A stretch of DNA of 64,000 nt from Henricia sp. BOLD:AAB3569 (taxonomy: Eukaryota > Echinodermata > Asteroidea > Spinulosida > Echinasteridae), in the NCBI GenBank assembly GCA_037783545.1, contig JBBELK010000402.1:930001-994000 (forward strand). The letters are read 5' to 3'. The notes below the pieces were generated by a model, which made no database searches, was not told the origin of the DNA, and saw only the letters and a list, made by a program, of their open reading frames with translations. Numbering within the stretch: position 1 is the first letter of the stretch; each line of letters starts with the position of its first letter. Made by a program: the position numbers and the translations under genes. Below, one piece after another: positions 43,456-53,720 of this stretch.

Positions 43456-43625
43456 CAGGGTTGTAGTCGAGTCCATCACAAGTCTATCACAAGTAACGAG
43501 AAGCAAAGGATGAACACGCACAACAGAATGCCTTTGTTGGAGTTCATTTGAATAGCGAGGGACTTGTGGTGGACTTGTGAAGGCTTGTGAGGAATTGTGA
43601 TGGACTCGACATAGCTACAACACTG
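43456..43625. mobile_element. hAT-type MITE, 170 bp, perfect 8-bp duplication
   Basis: CAGGGTTGTAGTCGAGTCCA ... TGGACTCGACATAGCTACAACACTG split across its ends, flanked by GTTTAAAG on both sides (43448-43455, 43626-43633). It is a short, unexpanded member of the family seen at 22864-23844; the interior repeats GGACTTGTG. Confidence 0.9.
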
Positions 43626-43719
43626 GTTTAAAGTTTATTTCAATAATTGATAATTATCCACATTTACCTAATAGCTAATTATTAATGTTAATTTGAGTTT
43701 GTCTTGCCCTTACCCGACG

Positions 43720-43860
43720 TAATTATTAACTCTGTATACTCGGTGCTTTCCCGAGGCACTACGAAAAGCTTCATAGCGTGCTCGGGTGGGACTCGAACCC
43801 ACGACCTCCTGCAAACAAGGCAGACGTCTTCTTTTGTCTGCTGACACCTCACTGAACAGT
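43720..43860 (-). mobile_element. tRNA-derived SINE head (Thr-like), reverse
   Basis: Minus strand: TGTTCAGTGAGGTGTC, anticodon-stem region TCTGCCTTGTTTGCAGG, T-arm GTGGGTTCGAGTCCCAC with a perfect 5-bp stem, then CCGAGCA. The acceptor pairs 6 of 7 counting G-U. The loop would give a TGT anticodon. The D-arm has extra bases and the sequence continues into a body (TTCGTAGTGCCTCGGGAAAG), so a SINE is more likely than a tRNA gene. Confidence 0.65.
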
Positions 43861-43937
43861 TAAAGGATAGAACACATTTGCAGTGACCCCAATTTTATTT
43901 AACAAGTTGACAAGAAAAACCTTACTAAAAGTATTAA

Positions 43938-44070
43938 AGGCACAGGCTCGTCAGCAATGCACGCGCGCCAAATTCGTGCCACGAAATACGCAGCTCCATG
44001 CATTTGCTATGGAGCTGCGTATTTCGTGGCACGAATTAGGCGCGCGCGCATTGCTGATGAACCTGTGCCT
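43938..44070. mobile_element. TTAA-family hairpin MITE 'P', copy 2
   Basis: 133 bp between TTAA at 43934-43937 and 44071-44074; near-perfect stem, AGGCACAGGCTCGTCAGCAA to TGATGAACCTGTGCCT. Confidence 0.9.
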
Positions 44071-44140
44071 TTAATAACAATGGTACCAAACACCACATGA
44101 TTTTATTCAGTCCAAAATGGTATTTTGTGTGAGAAATTAA

Positions 44141-44272
44141 AGGCACAGGCTCGTCAGCAATGCGCGCCCGCCAAATTCGTGCCACGAAATACGCAGCTCC
44201 ATGCATTTGCTATGGAGCTGCGTATTTCATCGCACGAATTTGGCGCGCGCGCATTGCTGATAAGCCTGTGCC
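44141..44272. mobile_element. TTAA-family hairpin MITE 'P', copy 3
   Basis: Between TTAA at 44137-44140 and 44273-44276, only 66 bp from copy 2 and in the same arrangement. The right end has lost one T. Confidence 0.9.
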
Positions 44273-44464
44273 TTAACAACTGAACGTGGTTTTCTAAAAA
44301 AGTCTTTTGCAAAAGACTTGATTTTTGCCATTCAACTCAACACGAACAACATGCATAGATTTTTCAAGTTTTCGGAAGTATTACTGCACCTACAATGTAT
44401 GTGGCTGAAATTTCTACAGGGCAGTTTTATCAACATGGGCTTCTAATCACTTTTAACAGTTTAC

Positions 44465-44645
44465 GAATCATGTGTTCAACTCCCCATCAGGGAGCTGTGC
44501 CCAGTGGCCAGGGTGATAATGTGTAAAGTGCCATGAGTATCCCACAGGATAGATATGTGCGCTATATAAGATGCCATTATCCACTGTATACTCGATGCTT
44601 TCTCGAGACACTATGAAAAACTCCAAATAGCGTTTGTTTATCAAT
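44465..44645 (+). mobile_element. SINE 3'-body fragment
   Basis: GTGTAAAGTGCCATGAGTAT then ATGTGCGCTATATAAGATGC is a common invertebrate SINE tail. TATACTCGATGCTTTCTCGA at 44587 matches the body of the SINE at 43720-43860. Confidence 0.55.
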
Positions 44646-44845
44646 GCAATGCATTTCTGCATGTACGTCGCCACGTCCAGACGTATCACGTGCATAGCTA
44701 TGCCCTGGTTACTGCTATTTGCATATAAATTGCCCGCCGACCCGATACTTTTCATTGGGAAAATACTCCAAAATCATAAAGTGGATGGATCTAAAAAGGT
44801 AGGAGGATTGTATTTTTTCAGAGACCATCGACTGCTTCAAATCAA

Positions 44846-45286
44846 TGCATAGTTCCGAGATTGCCCAGTTAACCCCGCCCCTTAGATACTGTTGCTATGT
44901 GCTCACAAGCCATCACAAAAAAAATGGCGACACAACGTACAAAGCAACGGGGCTCGGCATGGAAAGCACAGATTCATTGGAGAAAACTCAAAGGTATATG
45001 TTTTAGGGTCGACAGTTACCGTAGCACACACTGAGCTAAGGGCTAGTAATGCAGGGATGCCATATATTCATAAAAATGCGCTTTCCTACCTTTGAACAGC
45101 GAATCGCCCGACATTGAAACCAAAATTCACCCGGTCACTGGCGCATACAACATACAAACTGTATGGGCAGAAAATCGCGTGATTGTGTGATGATTGCATC
45201 ACTTTGACCTATGTGGGCGCCGTCTGCTAGCTCTGTTGTGATTGGTCGGCGGGTTCAGCTTGATTGACAGGTCGGAACTATGCATT
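44846..45286 (+). mobile_element. Element 'T', full copy, ATGCATAGTTCCGA ends
   Basis: ATGCATAGTTCCGAGATTGC at the left, inverted GGTCGGAACTATGCAT at the right (about 441 bp). Inside is AAAAAATGGCGACACAACG, an ATG in good context whose short frame reads QIHWRKLKG just before AAAG|GTATATG, a possible donor. The QIHWRK(L/R)KG part is kept in the copy at 37995-38355. It may be a remnant of an element-borne exon. Confidence 0.7.
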
Positions 45287-45423
45287 GTGACTCTTGGCGA
45301 GGCCTATTCTTCGGACAGTACAAACTCTGAATCCTCCTTTAAATACTCTCTATAATAAGCATACTTTAGTAAGATGGCAATAAAGAAAAGCCAACAGAAT
45401 TCAAATTCATGTCTTATATACAT

Positions 45424-45887
45424 CCTGTTTACACTTGATCCCGAGCTCGGGGTCGAACACCGAGCTCAGGATCAGCCCCGGATCACAAACTGAGTGTAAA
45501 CGCTCTCGGAACCAAATTGGCCCCGGATCAGACCCCAAGATTTTTGTCTCGCGTTGGCGGAGGGTTCGATCCCGAGCTCGGGATCAGTTTGCTGTTAGAT
45601 AAGCAATTAATCTTTACCGGAACCTGCCACATCCGCTCCACAGCCGTAGCGGGGGAAAAGCCCGCGAAATTCAAGTGGCCTTGTACACTGTACATGCACA
45701 ACCCATGCACACATTGATCAGTACATACACACACAGAGCATGACCTTTGACTGCAACTTCTGGCACCGCGCTCGAGATCAACTACAGAATGTAAACGCGG
45801 CACTCAGGATCATTGCGGTTAACACTGACGCATTCTTATCAGGGGACCAATCTTGATCCCGAGCTGAGGACCAGTGTAAACACGGTG
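45424..45887 (+). mobile_element. Multi-block palindromic element 'E', copy 2 (uninterrupted)
   Basis: CCTGTTTACACTTGATCCCG ... GACCAGTGTAAACACGGTG, with GTGTAAACGC at 45494 and GTAAACGCGG at 45791. GATCCCGAGCTCGGGATC is complete at 45569. TATACATCCTG occurs just before the left terminus and just after the right (11-bp direct repeat), which may be the target duplication. Confidence 0.85.
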
Positions 45888-46254
45888 CTATACATCCTGC
45901 CTGTAAGATCTGCATGCTACTGTGGCTACTTAGGATCCGGGCTGGTGCCTTAAGTACTTTGTTTGTATCAAGATATAATTCCTGCAATGGCTTGAGGTGA
46001 GAGTTGAGTAAACACCATTGGGCCCTTTGTGGCTCCAGGGGACCATATCCGAGGGATATGCACAGGAAATGACAGAACATTTGGACGTGGAAAGATTTCT
46101 TTTTTTTTTGCTGGATGTGTTATCTCTTGTGTGGCTCGAGTGGTTCAAGCTGGTTCAAGTTGGTTCAAGTGGTAAAAAGATGAACACTTTTTCATTTCTG
46201 TCTACTTGAGATTTACAAAAGGAAAACTGTACTATGATTGACTTGAGACTTTAA

Positions 46255-46500
46255 AGGCAGTACACATGATTGGTATCTTGAAGAATCAGAAATGTTCACT
46301 GATTTACACATAACTTACACGATATAAACATGATGACGGCAGAAAACTTCCCCTGAAATGGTTTTGTCTGAAGTGCTATAGTCTTTGAGAAATGAGCAAA
46401 ACAATTATTTTTTGTCTCGCGAAATGTAAATTCAATTCGACCCAAAACCATTTCGCCCAAGTGCCATTTCGCCCCGAAACTGGGGGGATAAAACGCCACG
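46255..46500 (+). mobile_element. TTAA-family MITE 'A', copy 6 (right part lost)
   Basis: Starts at TTAA 46251-46254 with AGGCAGTACACATGATTGGT. After CATTTCGCCCCGAAAC it jumps to GGGGGATAAAAC and ends, so both the internal phrases and the right end are deleted. Confidence 0.85.
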
Positions 46501-47367
46501 GTAATGGCAATTATATTACATACAAGCTGTTGCGTAAGGGCGCTAAACAAAAGACTGTGCCATATCAAGTTCAAGTTCTTTGTTCGAAGAACATTTCATT
46601 TTTATTCTGATTAGTTTTAATGTCAACTTAATTAACCAAAATTTAAAAAATTATTTTCTAAACTTTTTTTGAAGAAAATTTGCATTTCTTTTCTTGCTTG
46701 GTATTTTCAAAGAAATGAAAACAAAAAAACCAACAATTTAGTAAGGTGGCACATCAACATGTAGAACCGTTAATTTGGCCAAGTTCAAATTTTGCCCATT
46801 TGATGATTTCAAATCTCAGGTACCCAGATTGCAACATTTGTTTTTCCTTTCATTTTCGTATCTTTTTAGCTTTGGACTTGAAACCGGAGTCAAATAACAA
46901 CAGTACAAAATTATACTTGAAGAAATTTGTCATTCGGTTACGATATATCAAAAGTATAGTTATTCATCAACTGACTTGACATTAGCAGTGCTTGCCTCAG
47001 ATTACCCAATTCTTAGAAAATGTTTAAGTACAATTGACAGGCCGGGGGAAACTAGCTGATGAAACTCTATCCGCAGCAAGTGTCCAGAATTCCTTTTCGT
47101 GCCTTTGTGTCCCCTTGGGTCCCCCTCTTCCCTTCTTTCCTTCGTCGCTTTACGGGCTATAGACACTCCGAATCAATTCTTTCCTCATCAATAATCTAAA
47201 TGAAAATTTAATTTTGTGGGATTTGTGGCTCATATTACACACTGTGTGGGACATGAGTCGTAATCCAAAGCATTTTATACTGTTGTGGAATGTTTTTCAA
47301 GCCTTTAATTGTTCATATCAGATGGTGTACACATGCAGTGCTGGTTTAAGTGCCTTTCATTTAGTGG
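46501..47367. other. Spacer, no gene recognised
   Basis: AT-rich. The 77-codon ORF at 46746-46979 has no domain character. Confidence 0.4.
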
Positions 47368-47382
47368 CCACAAGAGGGCAGT
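47368..47382 (+). promoter_or_regulatory. CTCF-like motif 1
   Basis: CCACAAGAGGGCAGT matches 14 of 15 positions of the bilaterian CTCF core CCASYAGRKGGCRSY. The motif could arise by chance or belong to a repeat. A second match in the same orientation lies at 47998. Confidence 0.3.
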
Positions 47383-47997
47383 GTTCAGCATCACCGTTGA
47401 TTGCAGTTTCATGACGTGTATATCTGAATATAATTGGCTACATCTTGAAATTGCACACGGATCTATGGAAAGCATGTTGATCAGTACTGCTTGCCTAGAA
47501 TCTTCCATTAACTCGTGCGTTATTTCTTGAATTCAGACACAGCCTTATTATGGCTTGATAATAAGGGTACTTGGGGGTGTATATACCACACTAAATAAAT
47601 CCCTATAGACAATAGTGCTAATTGGACCAACTTCCAAAAATAATAAAAAATAGTCCAAACTTTCTCAGGACATGGCACCAGGTACCAAACTAATGTTTAA
47701 GACCTGAACTTTCATTTTCTTTTCAATTTTCACTGAGTTGACCATTGATTTTTCCGGCAATTTGGCTCCAAAGAAGACCACCCCTAAAACTAGTATTAAC
47801 CCAGAGGTCGCCATTTGTGAAAATATCCCTCCACTACTGGACAAATTAGAGCACTTTCAGCCTAAAAATTTCTCAATGTTGCAAAACCACAAACCAATCT
47901 TTGTGGGGCCCCCAAGACGCTTTATCCTCTGACTACTATTAAGCCCTATTATTAATAGTGTAGTGCACCATTGGTGTGGTACATGTACCTCAAATGG

Positions 47998-48012
47998 CCA
48001 ATAGAGGGCAGT
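47998..48012 (+). promoter_or_regulatory. CTCF-like motif 2
   Basis: CCAATAGAGGGCAGT, also 14 of 15 matches to the CTCF core, 630 bp from motif 1 and in the same orientation. Confidence 0.3.
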
Positions 48013-48194
48013 ATATCTGATTGCTGTAGTTTGAGTGGCACTAGCTTATGAAAGATATTGTTTGATATGAGTATATAGCTGTGGATATAAGTAATAAAAA
48101 TAGTTGACATCATGTATGACAAAATCAATCTCTTTCAGTAAAATCAGAACAAACGATTCAGTGTACTCTTCTTTATACAAATAAAGCAATTCAA

Positions 48195-48435
48195 TTATTT
48201 TTCCATCAGAAGGCACTTGCACACGGAGCCCTCGAGGTTTCAAACCCTCGAGGGGAAATTCAAGGGAAACTTGGACGTTTGTGATGACCATGTGGACGCA
48301 TTGAGTTATCGCTCGAATGAACCTCTTAGATTTCCCTGACGATTTTCCCCCTTAAAAGCTTGGGGGATTCGTGAATCCCCTGACAAACCTCCAAGCGAAC
48401 TCCGGGGTTTGCGCCGTGTGGACGCACAAGCCAAT
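48195..48435. mobile_element. Multi-block element 'G' (GTGTGGACGCA phrase)
   Basis: CACACGGAGCCCTCGAGG, CATGTGGACGCATTGAG (48290) and CCGTGTGGACGCACAAG (48415) mark block borders. Blocks hold palindromes such as CCCTCGAGGTTTCAAACCCT and GGGGGATTCGTGAATCCCC. Same architecture as C, D and E with different sequence. Confidence 0.55.
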
Positions 48436-48713
48436 GAGGGAATGCGATATACCGTTTACTCGGCCTTTCACTCAAGGGAACGAACTTGTACAAGCGCACA
48501 TTTGTTGAATAGTCAATCGAAGTTGTGATACAACCACCCAGTTGTTCAGAGTTGCACAACATTTTTCGTACAGCCCCTATTTCTTCACGATACACACCGT
48601 GCGGGAGGAAAGGAAAGGAGGGAGGGTGAAGAATGAGCGGGCCGTACAAGAATGAGAATGAGCGGGCCACGAATATGTAGTCCCATATATTTTTTTAACA
48701 GCAACAATCTTAA

Positions 48714-48846
48714 AGGCACAGGCTCGTCAGCAATGTGCGTGCGCCAAATTCGTGCCGCGAAATATGCAGCTCCATAGCAAAGGCATGGAGCTGTATATTT
48801 CATGGCACGAATTTGGCGCGCGCGCACTGTTGACGAGCCTCTGCCT
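48714..48846. mobile_element. TTAA-family hairpin MITE 'P', copy 4
   Basis: 133 bp between TTAA at 48710-48713 and 48847-48850: AGGCACAGGCTCGTCAGCAA ... GACGAGCCTCTGCCT. Confidence 0.9.
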
Positions 48847-49039
48847 TTAAACAGTAGTCTTGTACCATCTTTCATGTTTTTTCTTTTTCTTTTTCGGTAC
48901 CATTTGTGGATTGTGGTAACAAGATAGTTTCCTGAGTTGAGGTTACGTATGGAAACACAAGAGGAAGCTGATATACACATAGCACTAGAGTGATTGACCT
49001 GAACATACTAAACTCCATCAACACCTTTTTTTTCCTTAA

Positions 49040-49308
49040 AGGCAGAACACATGATTGGTAGTTTTATCTCCCTGTGTGATTGAAGATATGCATGTTTAAA
49101 ACCAACCTGAGTAAAAGTCAACTCCGTACTAACTTTTGAGAAAACGATTAAAAAAGCTTTACAGTCATTTCGCCCAAAAACCACTTCGCCCTGAATCACG
49201 GCCTGTGCACAAAGTGTTTTTGGGGTGAAGTGGCTTTTGAGCGAAGTGGCTTTTGGGCGAAGTGTGCATGGCGAAGGGGTTTTTGGCGAAGTGAATTTTG
49301 GCTTGGGC
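49040..49308 (-). mobile_element. TTAA-family MITE 'A', copy 7 (far end lost)
   Basis: After TTAA 49036-49039: AGGCAGAACACATGATTGGT, the GATTGAAGATATGCATG segment, then GGGCGAAGTGG phrases. It breaks off near 49308. Confidence 0.82.
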
Positions 49309-49952
49309 CATTATCAGCGTCCAGGCCTCTATCCGGTTTAAAACGTATGTTCAAGACCTGCCAAACCCACTTTTAATCCCTAATTTCATATTAAGTTGAT
49401 ATAGCCTAGTTTTTTTAATTTTTTTAATTTTGATATTTGTGGATAAAGGAAAAACAAGGATTGGATAGGTATGAGAAAAAAATAACAAAATCCGAGACCT
49501 ACTGAATTCACAACTATCCCCTGCCAATAACTTCCTTCCTCCATATAATATTACTTTTTTTCGTCCTGTTGGTTTGAACGATTTCCTATTTTCACACGAA
49601 TGTTGGTTAATGAACCCGGACATCTTACGTATGTTGTTGAAATTAGAATCTGTGTGGTCTAAAACGAAGAAAACAAACTGCACGTGTATCGCGAAGTCAA
49701 ATTGTGGTCGAAGTACTTCCTTGAAAATCAGGTGTAACAAACTTGTGCAGGGTGTGCAGGTAATTTCTGGTACGTGTGGTTTCGCTGTATTGAAGTCATG
49801 AATTTTTATAGTTAGCAGAATCTTGTGGGATTTGCTTTATGTTGATTGCATAACAAAGATTTCAAATATTGACACGAGGAAACGGAAAGTCATTTTGTCG
49901 CATCTTTGAAACTTAGTAAAAGTTGAATTTTTCTCTTTTTCTGTTTCTGCAG
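49309..49952. other. Apparently single-copy sequence before the candidate microexon
   Basis: A 129-codon minus ORF (49351-49740) and an overlapping 75-codon plus ORF (49574-49801) have no recognised domain. Confidence 0.35.
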
Positions 49953-49979
49953 GCAAAATTCGGGACTCTCCGGCATCAA
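49953..49979 (+). CDS. Candidate 27-nt microexon
   Basis: Preceded by a pyrimidine-rich tract and CAG (TTCTCTTTTTCTGTTTCTGCAG is 22 nt, ending at 49952) and followed by GTGAGTAT, both near consensus. The length is a multiple of three and all frames are open: AKFGTLRHQ, QNSGLSGI or KIRDSPAS. It lies in single-copy sequence just upstream of a TTAA element. If real, the window is within an intron-rich gene on the plus strand. No flanking exon was found, so host gene and frame are unknown. Confidence 0.35.
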
Positions 49980-50169
49980 GTGAGTATTTTCACTTTGCTT
50001 TGTTTAAAGGTACATTCTTCCCCGACAGCTCAAAAAAAATTTCTAGCTTTATTTCTGTTTTTGTTGTAGTTTTTTTAATTTCCAAGACGTTAAATACAAT
50101 TGGTGTAAAAGCAGTTAAAACAGCAAATGCAAGAACAGTTGCATAGATCTTAAAACTTGGAGCAATAGA

Positions 50170-50388
50170 CACTATGAGCAAAAACATGTACATGTTCATT
50201 GTAACCCCATTGTTAGTAACAATGGTGTGTGCGCCCAATTTCCATTGTTAGATGTTCATAGTGAGACTACTAAAGTGAAAACATCACCCTTTGTCACTAT
50301 GAACATCTAACAATGGAAATTGGGCACACACCATTGTTACTAACAATGGGGTTACAATGAACATATGTACATGTTTTTGCTCACAGTG
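50170..50388. mobile_element. Nested hairpin MITE (CACTATGAGCAAAAACATG)
   Basis: 219 bp, almost wholly palindromic. CACTATGAGCAAAAACATGT, CATTGTAACCCCATTGTTAG and CCAATTTCCATTGTTAGATG are each mirrored on the far side of a loop at about 50260-50300 (GAGACTACTAAAGTGAAAAC). TTCATAGTGA at the loop edges repeats the terminal word. Confidence 0.88.
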
Positions 50389-50394
50389 TGTGTT

Positions 50395-50560
50395 GCCATG
50401 GTTTTTGGGTCTACACTAAAACCAGTGAACTGTTTCCCTGCGCTTTAGCAATGGATGTTTCAGATTACCAGTGAATGTTTAAAACCAATTACAATGGCAA
50501 CTGACGTCACACTTTAGTAGTCTATTGTAGTCAATTAGAAATGTGCCAAAGCTGTTGAAA
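50395..50560 (+). repeat. Dispersed repeat shared with 23385-23535
   Basis: CTACACTAAAACCAGTGAAC, TTAGCAATGG, CCAATTACAATGGCAAC, GTCACACTTTAGTAGTC. See the other copy. Confidence 0.6.
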
Positions 50561-50870
50561 TTTGTACTGTAATATGCTGTAACTTTAGTCACCAGTACTG
50601 TGTATTACATAAACAAGCTGCATATGGGACAAAAGTTTGAAGCACACAAAACTAGAACTTATGTTCTTATTGAAGTGAGAAAATTTTTGAACGAGTTTTG
50701 GGGGAAGAAACATTTTGTCCCAAGAACTTATCTCGCTCCGACAATTACCACCAAATGAAACATTTGGAGGAATACTTGTACAAATCAGCTTTCTTTTCAA
50801 ATCTTGCATGAGATTTTGGGGCAATTTTATTGCCCAAAATTACTCAATCTTGGGCAGAATGTACCTTTAA

Positions 50871-51184
50871 GTTTGCTTCAGTCTATAGCACTAGTAGCGG
50901 ATGTCAAAATTGTAGTTTTGGTTTGGCTTTTCTGTTGTGCATTAATTGTCATTGATGTATGTCGTCATTTTTTACGAGAACCAATGACGTCATGAATGAC
51001 GTTGTGCATCCTGTGCTAGTTTCATTGTGTGAAGTCTGTGAAACATGTACGCTTGGCTGTACATGTACAATAACTTGCAGACTCTTCCTAGGCTGTGTAT
51101 TTGGGGGTTGGTGGCATTCATGCTCGCTACCTAAATGGTCATCAAGTGGGGTACTTTTCACGTACTAAAATAGGTGAAAACCTA
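50871..51184. other. Spacer, nothing recognised
   Basis: Overlapping 63-70-codon ORFs on both strands, no support. Confidence 0.4.
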
Positions 51185-51500
51185 GCTTACGTATTTGGAT
51201 ACAGGGGGGTGCACGCCTCCTAATTTTTTCCCTTAAAAAAAACCCTAAAAAACACTATCTGTTTTTTTTAAAAATATTATCGATGCCTCTCGCAACTGTT
51301 GAGATATCTGCCTCATATGACATCACACTTTTGCCTGCTTAAAGTAGTTAAACATTGCTTGAGATCGCACCACAGAGCATCTATAATCCAAACTTTTTTG
51401 GGCCCTTAAGTGGGCCCTCCACGTCGTTAGGGTTTCGCACTATGCGCTCGTCATTTGATTGTCTTTACCATTTCATGCATAAACATTCCACAGGGGTAAT
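51185..51500 (-). mobile_element. GGATCC-type repeat 'N', copy 2
   Basis: Reverse complement of 14166-14485: GATACAGGGGGGTGCACGCC, TGACATCACACTTTTGCCTG, TTGAGATCGCACCACAGAGC, GGGCCCTTAAGTGGGCCC. Confidence 0.65.
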
Positions 51501-51537
51501 TTCATAGGGATTTATAAATTATCTTCATGAAAATCTT

Positions 51538-51572
51538 CGGGGGGTGGGGGGGGGGGGGGGGGGGGGGGGGGC
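51538..51572 (+). repeat. Poly-G tract (about 35 bases, one T)
   Basis: Uninterrupted G run after GGGGTGG. It can form G-quadruplexes and its exact length is unlikely to be reliable in an assembly. Confidence 0.95.
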
Positions 51573-52059
51573 GGAGAATTTGGAACAGATGTAAATTTGA
51601 AGAATGCTCAGAGCATCAAACTGTTCACTGCTGCACTTACATAAATATGAGGTAGTAATCATATGCCATGCATTGATACATATGTGGCCATTTTTGTCTA
51701 TTCTGCCTCATTCTGAAATCATTTCCTGTGCAGTTTTATAGAGTCCTTGTCGACATCTCGTGTTCTCGCAGAATCTAATTTGCCGACCGTTTGCCCGCGG
51801 TGCAAGCACTACAAATTAAGTTTGCAGTCTGCACATCCGTCGAGGCCCTTAAGACAGAAGAGAAGTAAATGAATTGTAAACACGACGATGGACATGTTAG
51901 CAACAGCAGATTTGGCCCTGTTGAGCTTGCGCGGCGCCGACAGGATTTTCATTTTGTTGTTAAAGCAGCAATGCTGGGCTTATCTGATCTTCGTATCATT
52001 TCCTGTGATGGTCCTATATGAGCTGAAGGATCTCGTCCCGATTCATGAAGAAATACGTG
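51573..52059. other. Spacer, no gene recognised
   Basis: Contains the start of a 94-codon ORF (51888-52172) that runs into the terminal repeat of V and is therefore rejected. Confidence 0.35.
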
Positions 52060-52495
52060 AATTGCCGTCCAAAGTTGTCAACATTTTCAAAGATCTACAG
52101 AGCGTAGTATTTTTTAAGACCCCTACCTCCCCCCAAAATACTACTTATCAACATTTTTTGTCGGTACCGTGAAATGTTAACATTCTACAATTATTATTAT
52201 TATTTATTTCTGGTACTGAAACCAAGGATTCCTCAATAGTGCCCATTGCACTGTCGCTCGCGCGGCAAGCGTGAGGAAACCCATGATGAATTAGATACGG
52301 CCAGAGACACCGGGGAATCCCTCCCCTTCTCTTCACGAAGAAATGCTCTGGGATCTTTAAAATACGTTACTTTACCTAACACACCGGACCAACGGCTTTA
52401 CATCCCTTCCGAAGGATGGAGAAAGAGCACAAGTGCCCCCCTTTCCTTTTCCTACGCTCTGTAGACCCGTGAAAATGTTGACAACTTTGGACAGC
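52060..52495. mobile_element. Inverted-repeat element 'V' containing a SINE-like body
   Basis: Left GCCGTCCAAAGTTGTCAACA ... CTACAGAGCGTAG, right inverted CTACGCTCTGTAG ... TTGACAACTTTGGACAGCC. Between them, (TTA)n at 52187-52203 and, on the minus strand, the widespread invertebrate SINE/LINE tail words (GGGATCTTTAAAATACG, ACCAACGGCTTTACATCCC, CCGAAGGATGG on the plus strand). A terminal fragment recurs at 33235-33330. Confidence 0.6.
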
Positions 52496-53132
52496 CCCCC
52501 TGAGTTGAAAAAAGTCTCCAATGAAATAATTTATAGATGAGTTTCAAGAGAAATAAAAAAAATCCCTTTTTAGCACCTGCTTGGATGTCGAGTTGCAATC
52601 ATTCCACTGCAGGTTTATTTGCTGTGAATTCAAGAGAATGCACACTGGTTGAAAGTAATCAAATTTGATAGCTAAGGGAATTCTGGGGAGGTCAGGTTTG
52701 GATTTTTGGGGACTTGAATTTGAGAGACCGGAAAGGGAGTTCGGTCCCTAAAACGGGAATTTTAAAATACGATTAAAAAAAAATGTTCGTAATTGGTCTG
52801 CTGCACCTGTTTTGTGGAGTGAACTGGAAAACCTGAATGCATGATTTTGGAATTTTAATTTTAATAGTCAACTCCACATACAAAATGAACCGAGGAATCC
52901 TCTTTCTTTTCGGTGGTCACTTGTCATTCGCTCTATTCATGAGCACGAGGATGAACACTTTTCACTTGTTTTTACTTTTTAAGATTAAAAAAAAAACATT
53001 CTTTTTCATGGTTGGTAGTAACTGTCTTTCCTGGCATGTACTTTGGTCCAGCTAATCCTGATTGAGCTTGAAATTTGACTGACAAAACTATAAATGTGCA
53101 CTTGGCACCCCCAGTAAAAATCTGGAATTCAC
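52496..53132. other. Spacer, no gene recognised
   Basis: No supported feature. Confidence 0.4.
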
Positions 53133-53179
53133 TTACAGTCCAAGGCTGACAATTTTCAGTTTATTACCGGGAAAACCTA
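53133..53179 (+). repeat. 47-bp direct repeat, left of element C copy 3
   Basis: TTACAGTCCAAGGCTGACAA ... GGGAAAACCTA, repeated at 53674-53720 with one difference (ATTACC versus ATTACA). Confidence 0.95.
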
Positions 53180-53673
53180 CACCGCGTTTACACTCGAATC
53201 GGCAAAGGTGGATACAGATCCAGCATTTTTATTGCGACCACAAAACTGAACATTTGCCGCGTTTACACTACACCCCAAATCGCTTCAACTCGCTTCAGAA
53301 ACCGCAAAAGTCACCACTAAATGTAACTGCAGCGCATGCGTGAGCTGTTAGGTGTTGCTGCACTAGTGCCAGATTGGTCAATTAAATCTACTACACTGCG
53401 GGCACGGCCCCAAGGACACTCAAATTGCCGAATCTGTATTCGGGTAGCGTTTACACTACAAGAGACCTTGACGATTGCAGGGTTCAACCCCGCAATTGCG
53501 GGGTTCAACCCTACCCCAAAGGTGACTTGAAAAAGGCGAATCAGACCCGGGTCTGATCCGCCTTTTTCAATTCACCTTTTGCGTTTACACTTAGTGCCTA
53601 CCCGGCTTCAACTCCCCTTTTTGGAAATTGCGGAGTTCGATTCGGCAAAGGCGAATCGAGTGTAAACGGGGTG
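53180..53673 (+). mobile_element. Multi-block palindromic element 'C', copy 3
   Basis: 494 bp: CACCGCGTTTACACTCGAAT ... GCGAATCGAGTGTAAACGG then GGTG. GTTTACACT at about 53260 and 53450, GCGTTTACACTTAG at 53581. Blocks include CAATTGCGGGGTTCAACCC and CAGACCCGGGTCTGATCCG. Exactly enclosed by the 47-bp direct repeats. Confidence 0.9.
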
Positions 53674-53720
53674 TTACAGTCCAAGGCTGACAATTTTCAG
53701 TTTATTACAGGGAAAACCTA
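53674..53720 (+). repeat. 47-bp direct repeat, right of element C copy 3
   Basis: See 53133-53179; it begins at the base after the element's terminal GGTG. Confidence 0.95.

Larger units (their letters stand above)
50008..50866. mobile_element. TTAA-family element 'L', 859 bp
   Basis: AGGTACATTCTTCCCCGAC at the left and inverted TTGGGCAGAATGTACCT at the right, between TTAA at 50004-50007 and 50867-50870. Further mirrored words (AGCTCAAAAAAAATTTCTAG is not mirrored) are weak. It contains a nested hairpin MITE (50170-50388) and the dispersed repeat shared with 23385-23535. A fragment of another copy is at 17796-17847. Confidence 0.75.

Noticed and set aside
43720..43860. Functional tRNA-Thr gene
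   Set aside because: T-arm is good but the D-arm has extra bases, the acceptor has a mismatch, and the sequence continues into a SINE-like body also found at 44587.
51888..52172. 94-codon ORF with a hydrophobic stretch
   Set aside because: Its second half is the terminal repeat of element V (also at 52455 and 33285), and there is no other support.
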